Part shown: positions 13,025 to 25,439 of the stretch, in pieces
How positions within the stretch are numbered: position 1 is the first letter of the stretch
How the letters are laid out: every line of letters starts with the position of its first letter
Assembly: GCA_003508835.1 (NCBI GenBank)
Contig: PUFA01000070.1
Span: forward strand, 3,038,001 to 3,102,000
Reading direction: 5' to 3'
Origin: Eonycteris spelaea
Taxonomy: Eukaryota > Chordata > Mammalia > Chiroptera > Pteropodidae
Length of the DNA: 64,000 bases
Program-made: the position numbers and the translations under genes
Notes under the pieces: model-generated
Databases searched by the model: none
What the model was told of the DNA's origin: nothing
Seen by the model: only the letters and a program-made list of their open reading frames with translations

Positions 13025-14420
13025 TTTCTTCTTCAGTCAGATATTTAGCAATCTCAAACCTCCAATCAAAGCCAAAAGTCTAGAAATTAGCTGGAAATAA
13101 AAATGTCTACAGCTCTTACACACTTTAACCCATTTGAGGTACAAAACGTATTCGATTTCTCTATTCTCCCTCATTATTTTTAACCATATTCTGCCAAAGT
13201 GCTTTACCTACTCTTTGACCATTGGGCAGCTGCTTCTGTAAATTACTATAGACCACCAGTACACATACCATAAGATTCTGATCAATGGGCTCTTTGTCTC
13301 TTCATATCGCCATGAGAGAATGTTACAATGGTTATGCCTGGTCCTTTACACAACTGCTGTTGTGTATATACGTGTCATGTGCTCTCTGGGGGATGAGGCA
13401 AACTTAGGAGGTAGTAAAATTTACTGCCCTCCATCAGTTTTACACACAATATTTCTTGCCTATTTTCCGTGGAACTTTTCATTTCTACTCTAGGCTGTAA
13501 TCAGAAATTGAACAATAGAATTTATGGCTAGCAGGTTAGTGCTAGACACAATAATTAATAGATGTAAAATTTTAGAGAGACAACAAAAGAAACTCAAACA
13601 AGAGCAATCTAGAGTTGACTAGTGTAGAGGCAAATATTAGACACCTTGATATTGTCTAAGGATGTCAGTGGGGATGAAAAGATAAAGAATCCTCCTCCTC
13701 TGCACCCCATAAAACTCTATAGGAATTCTTTAAAGGAACAAGCAGAGACCTATGTAGCTCATTATGGTCTGATTGCACCATTGTTTTATAACACAATTTA
13801 ATAAATAATATTAAAAATGAGAGCTACAAGCCATGAAAATAATAATTATGCATTTTGTAAGATATGGAAGTATATTACTTAGAAACCATGTTTAAAAACC
13901 GTTAATAATTTTAAGGTTAAAAGACATGTTCTGGTTGTCTCAAGAATTCATTTATCAGAGTCCTTCATATCTACTGTACAAAAACAAAAGAATAACAAAA
14001 TTAGGAAGAAAAAAACATAAATTAAGAATTAAAAAAAATGGAGAAAGGATATTTCCAGTCTTAAATTAAGTCTGCTCTCTGTTTCTACAAAGCCCTTGAA
14101 AAAAAGCCATTTAGATCTTAAAAAGTCAGTTGTATTTTTTATTTGCAAAGTAAGGATAATAATATCTGCTACTCCATACATATTTGGGGAAACAAAATAA
14201 ATAATGGTTGAAGAACAGGAAAATCTTATAGGGATGAACGTTCCTTCAAAATTTTAGGATTACACAATTCAATAATTAAATTGAAAATAGAAACTACTTT
14301 CCATGAGAATCTTAACTTCATCCATTATTCCACTTAAAAAATTAGTATTTTAGTTGGAGCAATTAAAACCCAGACTAAGGCAAACTTTCAAGGGCAAAAC
14401 AAATGAGAAAAAGTCATCGA
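13025..14420. other. Intronic sequence, nearly nothing recognised
   Basis: Only a weak MIR-like piece at 14100-14205. Confidence 0.55.
14100..14205 (+). mobile_element. Possible MIR fragment
   Basis: TTATTTGCAAAGTAAGGATAA and TAATATCTGCTACTCCATAC resemble the MIR core. Weak. Confidence 0.35.
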
Positions 14421-14424
14421 TTCT

Positions 14425-15030
14425 TTTTTGCATTCATCCATTCTAAATATGTACTGAGCACCGACCATGTACAGGAACTGTTCTAGATTCTGAGATACTA
14501 AGACAGAGTTCACATTCTGGCAAAGGAAGTCAGATAGCAAATAACTACATATATTAGATTATTTCAGATTGAGGCTGACACAGAGTGCCTTTTGTAATAA
14601 AATCTAGAGGATAATGGGATAGAGAGTTCCTTGAGTGGAGGTGGGGAACTATTAAATAAGTGATCAGAGACATGCTTTAGAAGGAGACACTATTTCAGGT
14701 GAAACATAAAGAATGAGAAGGCACTCCACACAATGTGGGTGCAAAACAGAAACTTTGGTAGAGACTCCAAAGGAAAGGCAAATGCAAAAACCCAAGCTTA
14801 GCATGAAACAGGAGAAGGAGAAGAAAGGGAAGAGACAGAGGAAAGGGGAGGAAGAAAGGGGCACTGTATCTAGAAAGAAGTGAATGAAAAACAGAACAGT
14901 AAGAGATGAAGTCAGAGAAGTAAGTATACGAGACCAGATCACAACTTTAAAAGCCATTGTTAGAAGTCGTGATTTTTAAAGATACAATAATAAATTGTCA
15001 AAGATTTTAAAGAACAAATGATAATCTATG
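14425..15030 (-). mobile_element. L2 LINE, 3' portion, left half of an interrupted copy
   Basis: Reverse-oriented L2 tail: ATTCATCCATTCTAAATATG, then GAGCACCGACCATGTACAGG and the purine-rich L2 body. It resumes at 16118 with the next L2 segment. Confidence 0.7.
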
Positions 15031-15059
15031 CTAAATTATTTATATCTTCACCCTGTTTT

Positions 15060-16118
15060 GTGAAGCATGAACTATAATAGGACAGCAGCCAAGGCAGAGA
15101 ACCTACCCAACACCCAGATCAAGATATTTTTAATACTATTGAATACTTTTTAATACTATTCTCTAATAAAAGAAACCATGACCCCTAGGATAATTCTAAG
15201 ACTAAGGCAGAAAATACATAAGATACGTCTAGAGCATCGAATAGTGCCAGACAGTAAGGAAGAGCTCAAAAACAAATGCAAACAAACCCCTATATTGATA
15301 GGAATATGTCAAAAAGGACACAGAAGCCAACTGAAAGAGCTCCCAATAGCCAAAGCTGGAACAATATGGGCAACAAAATAAAGTAATATTGGATTATAGC
15401 CAAAGTATAACATAAATATCCATGCATCCATATTGAGATAAATAAATGATTAAGTAAATAAATAAATGAGAGAAAAGACAAAAATTTCCCCTGAAGAATT
15501 CCAAACAATTTATGTAGCTACTTTACCCTCAAGATGGGGAAAAAAAGACTAACTTTACTGTGACTAAACCTAATAAACACTACTCAGCCAGGTGACCACA
15601 GTAATTATCGAAGGTGATGTCATGTTGATAGTATGTACCCTTGAAAGGAGATGATGAAAATGGCACTTTATCTCTGCGATCTTCCTCTACAAAACCAATA
15701 ACCTCAGTCTAAGCATGAGAAAAACATGAGACAAATCCCAACAGAGGAGCATCCTACAAAATACCTGACCAATACTCCTCAAACTGCAAAGGTCATCAAA
15801 AATAAGGAAAGTCTGAGAAACTGTAACAGTCAAGAGACGCCTAAGGAGACTGATGACTAAATGTAATGTGGTACCCCGAATGTGATGCTGGAGCAGACAA
15901 AGGACATTAATGAAAAACTAAGGAAACTTGAATAAAGTATGAACTTTAGTTAATAAAATGTACCAATATTAGTTCACAAATTGTAATAAATATACTATAT
16001 AAATGTAAGATATTAATAATAAGGGACACTTGGTAAGGGAGTATTTGGGAACTCTGTACCATCTTGTCAATTTTTCTGCAAATCTAAAGCTGTTAAAAAA
16101 TAAAGTCTATTAAGAAAA
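15060..16118 (+). mobile_element. L1M 3' end inserted into an L2
   Basis: Matches old L1M 3' UTR sequence: CTGACCAATACTCCTCAAAC, AAGGTCATCAAAAATAAGG, GACATTAATGAAAAACTAAGG, CAATTTTTCTGCAAATCTAA and a terminal AAATAAAGTCTATTAAG with an A-rich end. Heavily truncated at the 5' side; the exact start is uncertain. Confidence 0.75.
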
Positions 16119-16390
16119 AAACCAAGAACAAAACTGAGAGACTATCACAGTAGTTCAAGTGAAAGATGATAAAGATGATGGTGAAGCAGTGGATGTGGTA
16201 AGTCAGATTCAGAATATATTTTGAAAGTGCACAACAATAAAACATGATGGTAGATTAGATATGAAAGGTGAGAGAAAAAGAATAATCAAGGATGACTCGG
16301 GTTTTTTTGCTCAAGTAACTGGGTAGATAATGGATAGTACTTTTATTTAGTAAATAGGAAGAAAATGAAGAGGAATAAGTTTTGTTGCTT
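16118..16390 (-). mobile_element. L2 LINE, right half of the interrupted copy
   Basis: GAGACTATCACAGTAGTTCA, GTCAGATTCAGAATATATTTT and AATCAAGGATGACTCGGG fit the L2 consensus directly downstream of the segment ending near 15030. Confidence 0.7.
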
Positions 16391-16394
16391 CTGA

Positions 16395-19290
16395 GTCATT
16401 TTGCCCCCTCTATTGTTGCTAATTTCTGATTTATTCTTGTGAACTGTAGAATCAATAAGAGTTTCAAGCAGTATGGTCCCACATAGGATCTCAGATTAGT
16501 ATAATTCTCTTGGTTTTTCTTTCATCATAAAGATACTAAAAGCCTACTTTACAATAGAAAGTTATATAACTGCATTGAAAAGAGATGGTATAACATGTTC
16601 CTTGACCTAATTTTGGGACAAAAATTAGTGCTAAATAACTGGTTCCCTAGATCCAATGCAATGATTTTGGAAGATGTATATTGATTAACCAGATTACATC
16701 AAGCTTTTAAAAAGCACAGATTAAAGAGTTTGGCAATTTATACTTTTAAATTCTCTAGATGGTACTGAGAACCATGACCTGGATGGCATTCTTTAAAGCA
16801 AAGAAAATTTCTTTATTTAAAATATGAAAGCACCCTGCCTTTCTAATTATTTCAATTTATTTATGCTAGTACTTCCCAAAGAAATTTATTGACCAATGAG
16901 GAAGTAAAAAATTTCCCATCACTTGTGTAAATTTACACATTCACAAGTCGTTATGCATCACCATTATAAAGTTATTTTTATAGAGAGCAATAAACTAAAC
17001 ACCAAACAAGTAAAAATCTGTCAGAAAAGACCCAGTCCAGGGGGAAAAAAATAATAATACATTTGTACTTTCTTGGTGAACTTATTAAAAACATTTGATT
17101 TTATAGCTATTGTTTCTGGCCACATAAATCAAATGATAAGGTTCCATGAATTACTCAGAGTGGGCCAGCAAATTACCTGAAAAGATTCATCACTAAAAAA
17201 TGTTTTGTGTGGTCAGTACATTTACACTCCATTAAACTCCTAAGCAAAAATAATATGAAAGACAAAGATTCAATATCAAGAAGGCTTCCCTCAAATCAAG
17301 AAAGAGTGAAAAGAAGGTCACTAGATCTGAACTTTCAAGTCATAGTCATGAGCATTTACAGAGTGCTCACTATGTGCAAAGCACTCTATTTGAAGAAAGA
17401 GGTCTTTAAAGTAGCCATGATTCAGCCCTTTACAGTTTAAGATCTTTATAGTTTAAGATCAACAGTTTGAACCTCAATCAAGAGCAAATGGGTAGCTGGT
17501 TCATCCCGAAGGATGCAGGTATAATTTGATTAGTGCTGCTCAGTTTCTTCAATTGAATGGGTCTTTGCAGTTTGTATAAATTCTACTTTCTGGGTGGTCT
17601 TCCAAAGCAATCTCAATGAGGGCACACCACAGAAGTACTGAAGTTAATTTATGCTTATGTAGACTATGAGTCATGCAACTGCCATTAACACTATATACTG
17701 AAGTGAGTACATAGAAGTAAAATGTGAAAATCTCCAGCACTATAAAACCAACTTTCCTTAGAGCAGAAATATTGCAACTAGAATGACCACTGGAAAACAA
17801 ATCAAGACACAAATGAACAAAAGTATAAGTTTGTTCCAAGTATAATGCAAGATCAAGATAAACTATAAACAGCAGAAGGGATCATGGGTTACAGCCAGCT
17901 AATCCATGATCATGAAATATAGGAATGATAAACTGAACATCATTACCTAGTTTGACTTTAATTGACTCTCATTCCTTTGTCTACCCACTGGGTACGACGC
18001 AATAAAATGCTCAAATAGGAAACAGCAGCAACACTACCAAGAGCTGCCATGTGTTAAATTCCTACTCCATGGCAAGCCCACTTAACACGTATACCTTCAC
18101 ATACATAACAAAGAACCTAGCTAATCCAAAAATTGAATATTAAAAACTCCTCTCATATATGGAAATTGCTAATGTAAAAAAGTCTTTTACCTATCTCTCA
18201 AGAGAAAAGTTCATCTTCTTTTCTAGAGTTTATTTTACCTGTTCTTTAAATCCATTTCCCTCATCTCTAATACCTTAAATATATCCCAGTTTACATTTTT
18301 CTTCAATTTATCAAAAAATTAAATCAAATTTTCCCCTGAGTTTGCTATCCCTCCAGTTATAATGGGTTGGCCTCACCACTCCTACCTAACTATAATGACT
18401 TAACTATGATGACTGTTTTCTGGGATTATTTCAATTTCTGATATTTCACCATATTATCTCCATTTCAGCCTGCGTTTGAAAACATGAGATTGTACCCTAA
18501 AACCTTCACTACTACTTCCAACGAAATTGTTCTCTAACATTGCCAAACCCAGTGACTGTTTCTTATTCTTTTGAATCTCTGCAGTACTTCATAGTCTAGT
18601 TTATCCTTTCCGTGATATCTGAACATCTTAACTTTAGCTGTTATACTAACTTAGGTCTTATATATCTTCCTTGTCTACTTTAGGACTTCTCAGTGTGTAT
18701 CAGTAACATTAGCCTCACATTATGTTCCTCGATTAAGAAAAGATTTTATGTCAAAATTTTTCAAAAATGCTACATATAACATTCTACTCCTGGAGCTTAA
18801 CAGTGAATATTAGTGAATTGGGCATACCTTGATATTTATGATAAAGAAACCATTGACTTATTGTAACTGTTTTCCAAAAAGCAATCCTACGTTTTATTAG
18901 TCCACAGAACTCTCTATTTTCACGCAACGCATGTTAACATGTCATGGAACTAGTATTGTGTAGGTGTAGTATTCTGATAAAACCAATATTCAACGTAACA
19001 CATTGGGGAATATTGACATACCTAAAATTTTAGGTTAAAACCTGAAAGCTATCAGGCTTCCAAAACTGAAATCACCATCCTTCCTCCCAAGCCAGATTTT
19101 AAACATCAATTTATTCATTAGTACGGCTTGTTCGGCAATTATTTTCCCACATTCAGACAGCTGACAAATATTTTTGCCTCTTACTGTCTGTTGTCTGTAG
19201 TGTTTGTTCCCTCCCTTACATGGCTGTGGACATCGCTCTAAGGCAAAATCTTCCTTCGGCTTCATCAAGACTCATGATAAGCAAACATAA
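16395..19290. other. Intronic sequence, nearly nothing recognised
   Basis: A short MIR/L2-like tail at 17335-17400, followed at about 17431-17459 by a tandem repeat of AGTTTAAGATC. The 18400-18700 stretch is pyrimidine-rich and might be old L2. Confidence 0.5.
17335..17400 (-). mobile_element. Possible MIR or L2 tail fragment
   Basis: GAGCATTTACAGAGTGCTCAC and TATGTGCAAAGCACTCTATT resemble the shared MIR/L2 3' end in reverse. Confidence 0.4.
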
Positions 19291-19294
19291 GAAT

Positions 19295-19420
19295 TAGAGA
19301 AGAACTTTTTAAAAAAAAGATCCTGGGCTCCACCACAATCTTGCTAAATCAGAATTCTGCAGGGAGAGGCTTAGAATTTGTGAGCCTAATGGCCAGCTTG
19401 GTTTGCAAAGTGCTGAAGAC
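19295..19420. mobile_element. MER5-type hAT fragment
   Basis: Contains GATCCTGGGCTCCACCAC, AAATCAGAATTCTGCAGG and AGAATTTGTGAGCC, corresponding to the central part of MER5A/B. The terminal repeats are not identifiable. Confidence 0.55.
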
Positions 19421-19939
19421 CATAAAGCTCCACGACTCTTCTCCCCCTGAGCTAAGCATTTTCAGTTCTCTTCCACCATCTCTTCAAGTGACAGTTTGAG
19501 TCTCCTAACCATCAGCTGCTCTTCTCTAAAAATAGTCTATTGTCTATAAGCCTGTTAAAGAGAGAATCTTATACTGAACCACAGAGCACTCTGGATATAC
19601 TCTGATCAATCTGTAAGAGAAGACTATCAATTATCTCCAGGGTTTCTCTAGATCTGCCTTTATGCTGGACAGGCAAAATCATTTTCCTTCCTATTCCTGC
19701 AGCAATTACTACTCATTCTCCTCCACGCCAACCTGCAACAACCACTAGAATGTGAGTCACCCAGCAAACAGACAAAACTTCACTGAATTTTAAAGCATTA
19801 CTTACCTCGCTGACCTTCTGTTCTCTCTTCTAAACAAATGGCATACCTCCCCTTCTCTAATGAATTTTGGTTCTGAAAGCAATTTATACCAATCTTTATA
19901 ATGTTTTAGTACAATGCTTCACAGCTACAGTGTTTTTTC

Positions 19940-20125
19940 CACTTACAAAACATTTCAATATTATTTACTTAAACCTCTCTAAAGTTCTTGTGACAGAGGT
20001 ATTATCTTACAAATGAGGAAATTAAGGCTCATAGAGGTTAAATAGCTTATTCAAGTCACCCAGTAAGTGAGGAAAGTTGTGACTTTAACCTCACATGTCT
20101 CATACCTTAATCAAAGCTTTCTCTA
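19940..20125 (-). mobile_element. MIR SINE
   Basis: ACAAATGAGGAAATTAAGGC, TCATAGAGGTTAAATAGC and TTATTCAAGTCACCCAGTAAG in reverse MIR order. Confidence 0.72.
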
Positions 20126-20289
20126 CTTTAAAATCCAAATACAGTCACTTGGTCATCATCAGAAAATTAGCACCAATTAACACCACAGTGTGATAGCTAC
20201 CAGATGGTGAATTACTCAGCAAAAAGAATAGCCAGCTGGAAAAGAAGACCCAGCTGGAATATAGGCAGGCATTATAACACAGGAACTAA

Positions 20290-20485
20290 GGACTGATACT
20301 TTGGGGGCCAGACAGACCTGAATTTGTGTCCTGGCTCCATCTCTTACTTACTGCCAGTGTTACCTTGCGTAAATTATATACCCTTTGTGAGCTTTGATTT
20401 TTCATTTGTTATTAAGAATATTTTTTATTATCATTTGTTATTAAGAAGATAATTTTCTTTAAAGTGCTTAGAATAATGCCTCGAT
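20290..20485 (+). mobile_element. MIR SINE
   Basis: GACAGACCTGAATTTGTGTC, CTGGCTCCATCTCTTACTTAC and TTACCTTGCGTAAATTATAT, then AGTGCTTAGAATAATGCC. It contains a local duplication of TCATTTGTTATTAAGAA about 30 bases apart. Confidence 0.75.
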
Positions 20486-20489
20486 GTTT

Positions 20490-21055
20490 TTTTAACCCTT
20501 CATTTGAATATGATAACAGCTTACTAAAATATGTCTGTTCGGATATAAATACAAATATTCCCAACTTGGTATCCTTCTTCATAAATTACTTCCTGGTGTC
20601 TGGGAATACAACCATGTGAGGATCATAGGAAGATGAAAGACAATATGAGGAGGGAGAAAATTTTAAATGATCCTTGAAGTGGAGGCCAAGAGAAGGTAGG
20701 TAAATGGAAGGTCTGAGCTAAGTCTAAGATCCCAGTGGCCGCCCTTCCTAGGTTACCATCACCATTACCAGTCACTTAAGGATAAAAGGGGGAAAAAAAG
20801 AACAACTTAGAAGAGAAGAAAGGCAGTGGGTAAAGTACCTATTTGGGATGTGAGCAGATTAATAAATGTATAAGATGAATTTGGGCTCTTGCAAATAAAT
20901 TTGGAATTCCATTCTATTTCATTCTTTCATACTATCACTGGGAAAAGATAAATTTGGGATAGAAAGACAATGTTTTTAAAATAAATTGTTCAATGTTTGT
21001 AACACAGTGAGTAAAGGTAATAATAATAATGTTAAATATTTTTCTTATTACCCAA
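20490..21055. other. Intronic sequence, nothing recognised
   Basis: No repeat or exon seen. Confidence 0.5.
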
Positions 21056-21059
21056 AAAG

Positions 21060-21612
21060 TGCATGTTTGTGTTTAAAAAAATAAAAGGACAGATAAGGGA
21101 AAAAAGGAAAAATCACCTACAATCCAACAACCCAGATATAACTACTGTTAAAATTTGGTACAGAACCTTCTAAACTGTTTTGTTTATACACTTATAGATA
21201 TGTATTTTACAATATGGGGATACATGTAATTATTGTTTTGTAAGCTTCTAAATTTCTTTCCAGATCATTAAATATTTTTTTGCAATATTATTTGAAGTGT
21301 CATATATATTTTAACTAGATAGTTCTGTTAGCTAGACACCTATTGTGGATATTTGAATTATTTCTTACTATCATAAAAAGAATGATTAAAAACATTCTTG
21401 TAGCTTTCTCTTTATGTATAAACATGATTTTTAGCATAAATTCCTGAAAGTGTATTTGCTAGATCAAAGGCATGCAAAATTCTAAGACTTTTTACATACT
21501 TATCAAATTGTTGTCCAGGAAGTTACTACCAATTTGCACTCTACCCCGCAGTATTACATAATGCTAATTTTCCAGATCTTGACCAACACTGAATTTTATG
21601 ATATTGTTCAAA
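21060..21612 (-). mobile_element. Ancient L1M fragment, left of a younger insertion
   Basis: Minus-strand L1 of an old (L1M/L1ME-like) family, recognisable by phrases such as CCAATTTGCACTCTACC and GACCAACACTGAATTTTATG. It is interrupted at about 21611 by the twin-primed L1 and resumes at 22734 with the next part of the same consensus. Confidence 0.7.
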
Positions 21613-22275
21613 TCATCCATCGAAAGACACTTAGGTGGTTTCCATGTCTTGGCTATTGGAATAATGCTGCAGTACATAGGGGTACATTTACCTTTATGAA
21701 TAAGTGTTTTCATATTTTTCAGGTAGATACCCAGAAGAAGAATTGCTGGATTATATGACAGCTCTATTTTTACTTTTTTGAGGAATTTCCATACTGTTTT
21801 CTATAGTGGCTACACCAATTTACATTCCCACCGGCAGTGTGCGAAGGTTCCCTTTTCTCTACATCCTCTCCAATACATGTTATTTCTTGTTTTGCTGATA
21901 AAAGCCATTCTAACAGGTGTGAGGTGGTATCTCATTGTGGTTTTTGATTTGCATTTCCCTTATAACTAGGGATGTTGAGCATCTTTTCATATATCTGTTG
22001 GCCATCTGTATGTCTTTTGATAAAAGTCTTCTTCCCATTTTTTAATTGGATTGCTTATTTTTTTGTTGCTGGACTGTGTGAATTCTTTATAAATATTTGC
22101 ATATTAGCCCCTTAATGGAGTTTATCAAATGTCTTCTCCTATTCAGTTGGTTACCTTGTTTTGCTTTGTTAATGGTTTCTTTTGCTGTTCAGAAGCTTCT
22201 TAGTTTGATGTAGTCCTGTTCATTTATTTTTGCTTTTACTTCCCTTGACTTTGGGGTGAAGTTCATGAAGAAAAG
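21613..22275 (-). mobile_element. Twin-primed L1, inverted 5' segment
   Basis: Minus-strand L1 ORF2 C-terminal region (reading CCAAGACATGGAAACCACC, with TGAGGTGGTATCTCATTG in the plus strand). Its left edge ends at TCGATGGATGA in L1 orientation, the point where the plus-oriented 3' segment begins at 22275. Confidence 0.88.
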
Positions 22276-22720
22276 GATGATTGGATAAAAAATATGCTGT
22301 ACATACACACAATGGCACACTAATCAGCTATAAAAAAAAAGATGAAGTATCGCCGTTTGCAACAATATGGACGGATCTTAAGAGTATTATGCTAAGGTGA
22401 AATAAGTCAGATGGAAAAGGATGAGAACCATATGATTTCAATCATATGTGGGATATAAAACAAAAAGCAGCAAAGAAAAGAAAAGGCAGAGATATAGACA
22501 ACAGAATGGTGGTTACCAAAGGAAAGAGGAATGGAGGAAGGACAAAGAGGGAAAAGGGGATCAAATATATGGTGTGAAAGCAGACTAGGCTTTGGGAGGT
22601 AAGAACACAACAGAGTACACAAATGTGAATTATAAAGTTGTACACCCGAAAGTTATATAATTTAACAACCAATCACCTCAATACATTTAATTTAAAAATA
22701 AATAAAATTAAAATAGTAAA
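22275..22720 (+). mobile_element. Twin-primed L1, forward 3' segment with chiropteran-type 3' end
   Basis: Begins GGATGATTGGATAAA, passes through the ORF2 end (CAATGGCACACTAATCAGC) and the 3' UTR (GTGGTTACCAAAGGAAAGAGG), and finishes with GTACACCCGAAAGTTATATA and AACCAATCACCTCAATACA plus an A-rich tail. The terminal sequence resembles bat L1 ends. Possible target copies at 21598-21610 and 22721-22733 match at 10 of 13. Confidence 0.88.
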
Positions 22721-22733
22721 AAGAAAATGTTCA

Positions 22734-24790
22734 CTAATTTGGTAGGTAAAAAACTATTCCTCTTTTTACCTCATTTTTTTATTACTAAGAGGTAGAATAC
22801 ATCCCCTATGCTTATTATATTTCTTATTTTGAAAAGTATCTGTTTATATCTTCTGCCTTTTTCCCCAATGTTTGTCTTTCTCAATTGATTTTAATATTAC
22901 TCTTCTGTCATGTGGGTTGATATATATTTTTTCCAATTTGCCAATTTTTCAAATAGTGTTTTTGATCTATAGAAATGTAAACTATTTAGATAATCCAACC
23001 TAATATATTTTTTCTTTTTGATATCTGCTTTGGTAATCTTGTTTAGAAAGATTTACCCCACTCCAATGTTACACAAATTTCCCACTTATATTTTCCCTTA
23101 GGCCTTGTATGATCTTACTGTTGATATTTTAAATTTTTATTTAACCTAGACTTTATTGGGGTACAAGATACTGGGTTGTAAGATATTGAGGGTAGAATCT
23201 AAATTTATTTTTTAATACTTAGCTAGCTGTCTCAACACTATAGTAGTCCATTGATTCTACTGGGTACTTTTTATTTTTAACATGTTAACATCTCTGAAAC
23301 CTGAATGTGTCTATGATTAATAAACAGCATCTCACAATTTACTGGGCATTTTTTTCTTAGTGTTACTTGAAGTAATAATAAATCTTTCAATCAGTTGCTT
23401 TTCAGATTTGATGAAACAGTATTTACTTCTATTCCTTTTTCACTAAGAGTTTTTTTTTTTTAATTAAAATGTACTTGGAATTTTTATAAAATCTCTTCTG
23501 GGCATACATTAAAATGATCATATATTTTTCTAAGATATCCCACTATTGAACAATATATTATTACATTCCTGAAGTAAACCCTACCTTGTCATGGCATGTT
23601 ACTTATTCAACACATAGCTATATTCCTTTAACTAATATTGTATTTAAGATCCTTACATCTATTGTCATAAATCAGATTGGTCTATAGTTTTCCTTTGTAA
23701 TGTCTTTGTCAGGTCTTGGTTTTAGAGGTATTTTACATTTGTAAAAAAAGTTGATAAGCTTTCATCTATTTTCTATAATTGACACAGTTTATAATAACAT
23801 AGAAATATTTTTTCTGTAAAAGTCTAAGCTGGTTTGTGATAACTCTCAATTTCTTCTAGGGTTACAGTCAATTTATATATTACATCTCTTCCTTAGTCAA
23901 ATTTTATTTTACTTTATTTTAAAAAAACTATACTGACATTTTTCTTCAGAATAGGGTTATACACAGTATTCTCTTACATTAAAATAATTTTTTCTATATC
24001 TTTAGTTTTACCTCATTCTCATTCCTAGTATTTTAAACCTACATGCTTTTCTTCCTTTCTTTCTTGATTAGACTTAACAGAAATGTTCGACTGTATTGGT
24101 CTTTTTCAAGATCAAACTCTTGGATTTAACAGTTCTATTTTTTTATTTCTCAAGATATTTAATCTGAGTACTTGTATGATTTCCTCCTTTCCTTTGATTT
24201 TCATCAGATTTGCTGTGATGTGCCTAGATGTAGTCTTCTCTGTATTCATCGTGTTTTAAATCTGTAACACTTTTTGAACCTGTAACTCAAGATTTTTTCT
24301 CAGTTTGGGAAAATTCTTGGGTATTATTCCTTCAAATATTGCTTTTCCCCCCATCACCTTTGCTTCCCTTTCTGTGGCTCTAATATATTATACCTGAAAC
24401 TGTGTAGTTTATATTATCTTTCCAATAACTTTTCATTTTTTTAGCTATCCTAGCTTCAATCTGGGTATTTTCTACTAACTTGTTTTTCTGCTCACTAATC
24501 CTGCCTTCTGCTATATCCAATGTGCTAGAACTATTTTATTCTTTATTATTCTAGTTCTCTGATGAAATTCTCCATCTTATTATATATTTTCTTGAATGTA
24601 TTATTCAGTTATTTTAAAGTCTGTGTCTGATAACTTAATCTGGATATCTGGATCATCTATAGACCTGTTTGTCAATTTATTGCCCTTGGTTTTACTTTAG
24701 TATGCCTAGTCATTTTTGATAAATGCCTGATATTGCACATGAAAAAACTGGATTATGGATGATATAATCTTCTACAGGCAGCTAGAATGG
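22734..24790 (-). mobile_element. Ancient L1M, continuation right of the younger insertion
   Basis: Minus-strand L1 continuing the element at 21060-21612. ORF2-region phrases include GATTGGTCTATAGTTTTCC and GTCTTTGTCAGGTCTTGG. From about 24145 it resembles the upstream region of old L1s (TTATTCCTTCAAATATTGC). Many stops; long dead. Confidence 0.75.
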
Positions 24791-24794
24791 GAAG

Positions 24795-25250
24795 GAGAAG
24801 GGGGAGATTACTTTAATCAGAGACTAAATTAACGGGTCTGGGCTGCAGTTGTTGATAAATTTGGTCTACTTGCCCCCATTACACTGGTACGCTGGAGCTC
24901 AAGAGAGCCTATGATTAAAAGTTTAGAAACTCTGAGAGCCAATTGTTAAACACAGGCATTACTAAAAATAAGTTATATAAACTTTAAATTACATAAATAA
25001 AAAAACAAAAGTAAAACTCAAAACTTACCACCTCTAAATTTTTAAACCGACTTTAACTATTGTCTATGTTATTTACAGCTGTTGTATGTGCATTATAAAA
25101 CTACTGTATAATGGGCTTACTACACATCTCTTCCTAACTCCACATTCAGTGATGTCACATTTGTAGCCTGATATGGCCCACGGTGAAAGTATTTACACCA
25201 CAGACATCAACAAGCACTGCAAATCAGAGCTTAATTGTTTTGTTGATTGT
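24795..25250. other. Intronic sequence, nothing recognised
   Basis: Lies between the old L1 and the MER20. No family seen. Confidence 0.5.
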
Positions 25251-25256
25251 CTAGGT

Positions 25257-25434
25257 CAGTTATTCAAAACTGGAGATGACTTCTTCCAACCCCAGGAGAG
25301 AGGGACAGGTGCCACTGACATCTAACGGGTAGAGGCTAGGGATGCTGCTGGACATCCTGCAGTGCATAGGGCAGGCCTGCAACAGAGAATCATCCAGACC
25401 CAAATGTCAGTGACGTTGAGGTTGAGACATCCTG
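25257..25434 (+). mobile_element. MER20 hAT-Charlie DNA transposon
   Basis: 178 bases ending in CAGTTATTCAAAACTGG and GAGGTTGAGACATCCTG, with interior CATCTAACGGGTAGAGGC, GGGATGCTGCTGGACATCC and CCCAAATGTCAGTGACG, matching MER20 throughout. Non-coding. The target duplication is not convincing (4 of 8). Confidence 0.88.
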
Positions 25435-25439
25435 GTCTG

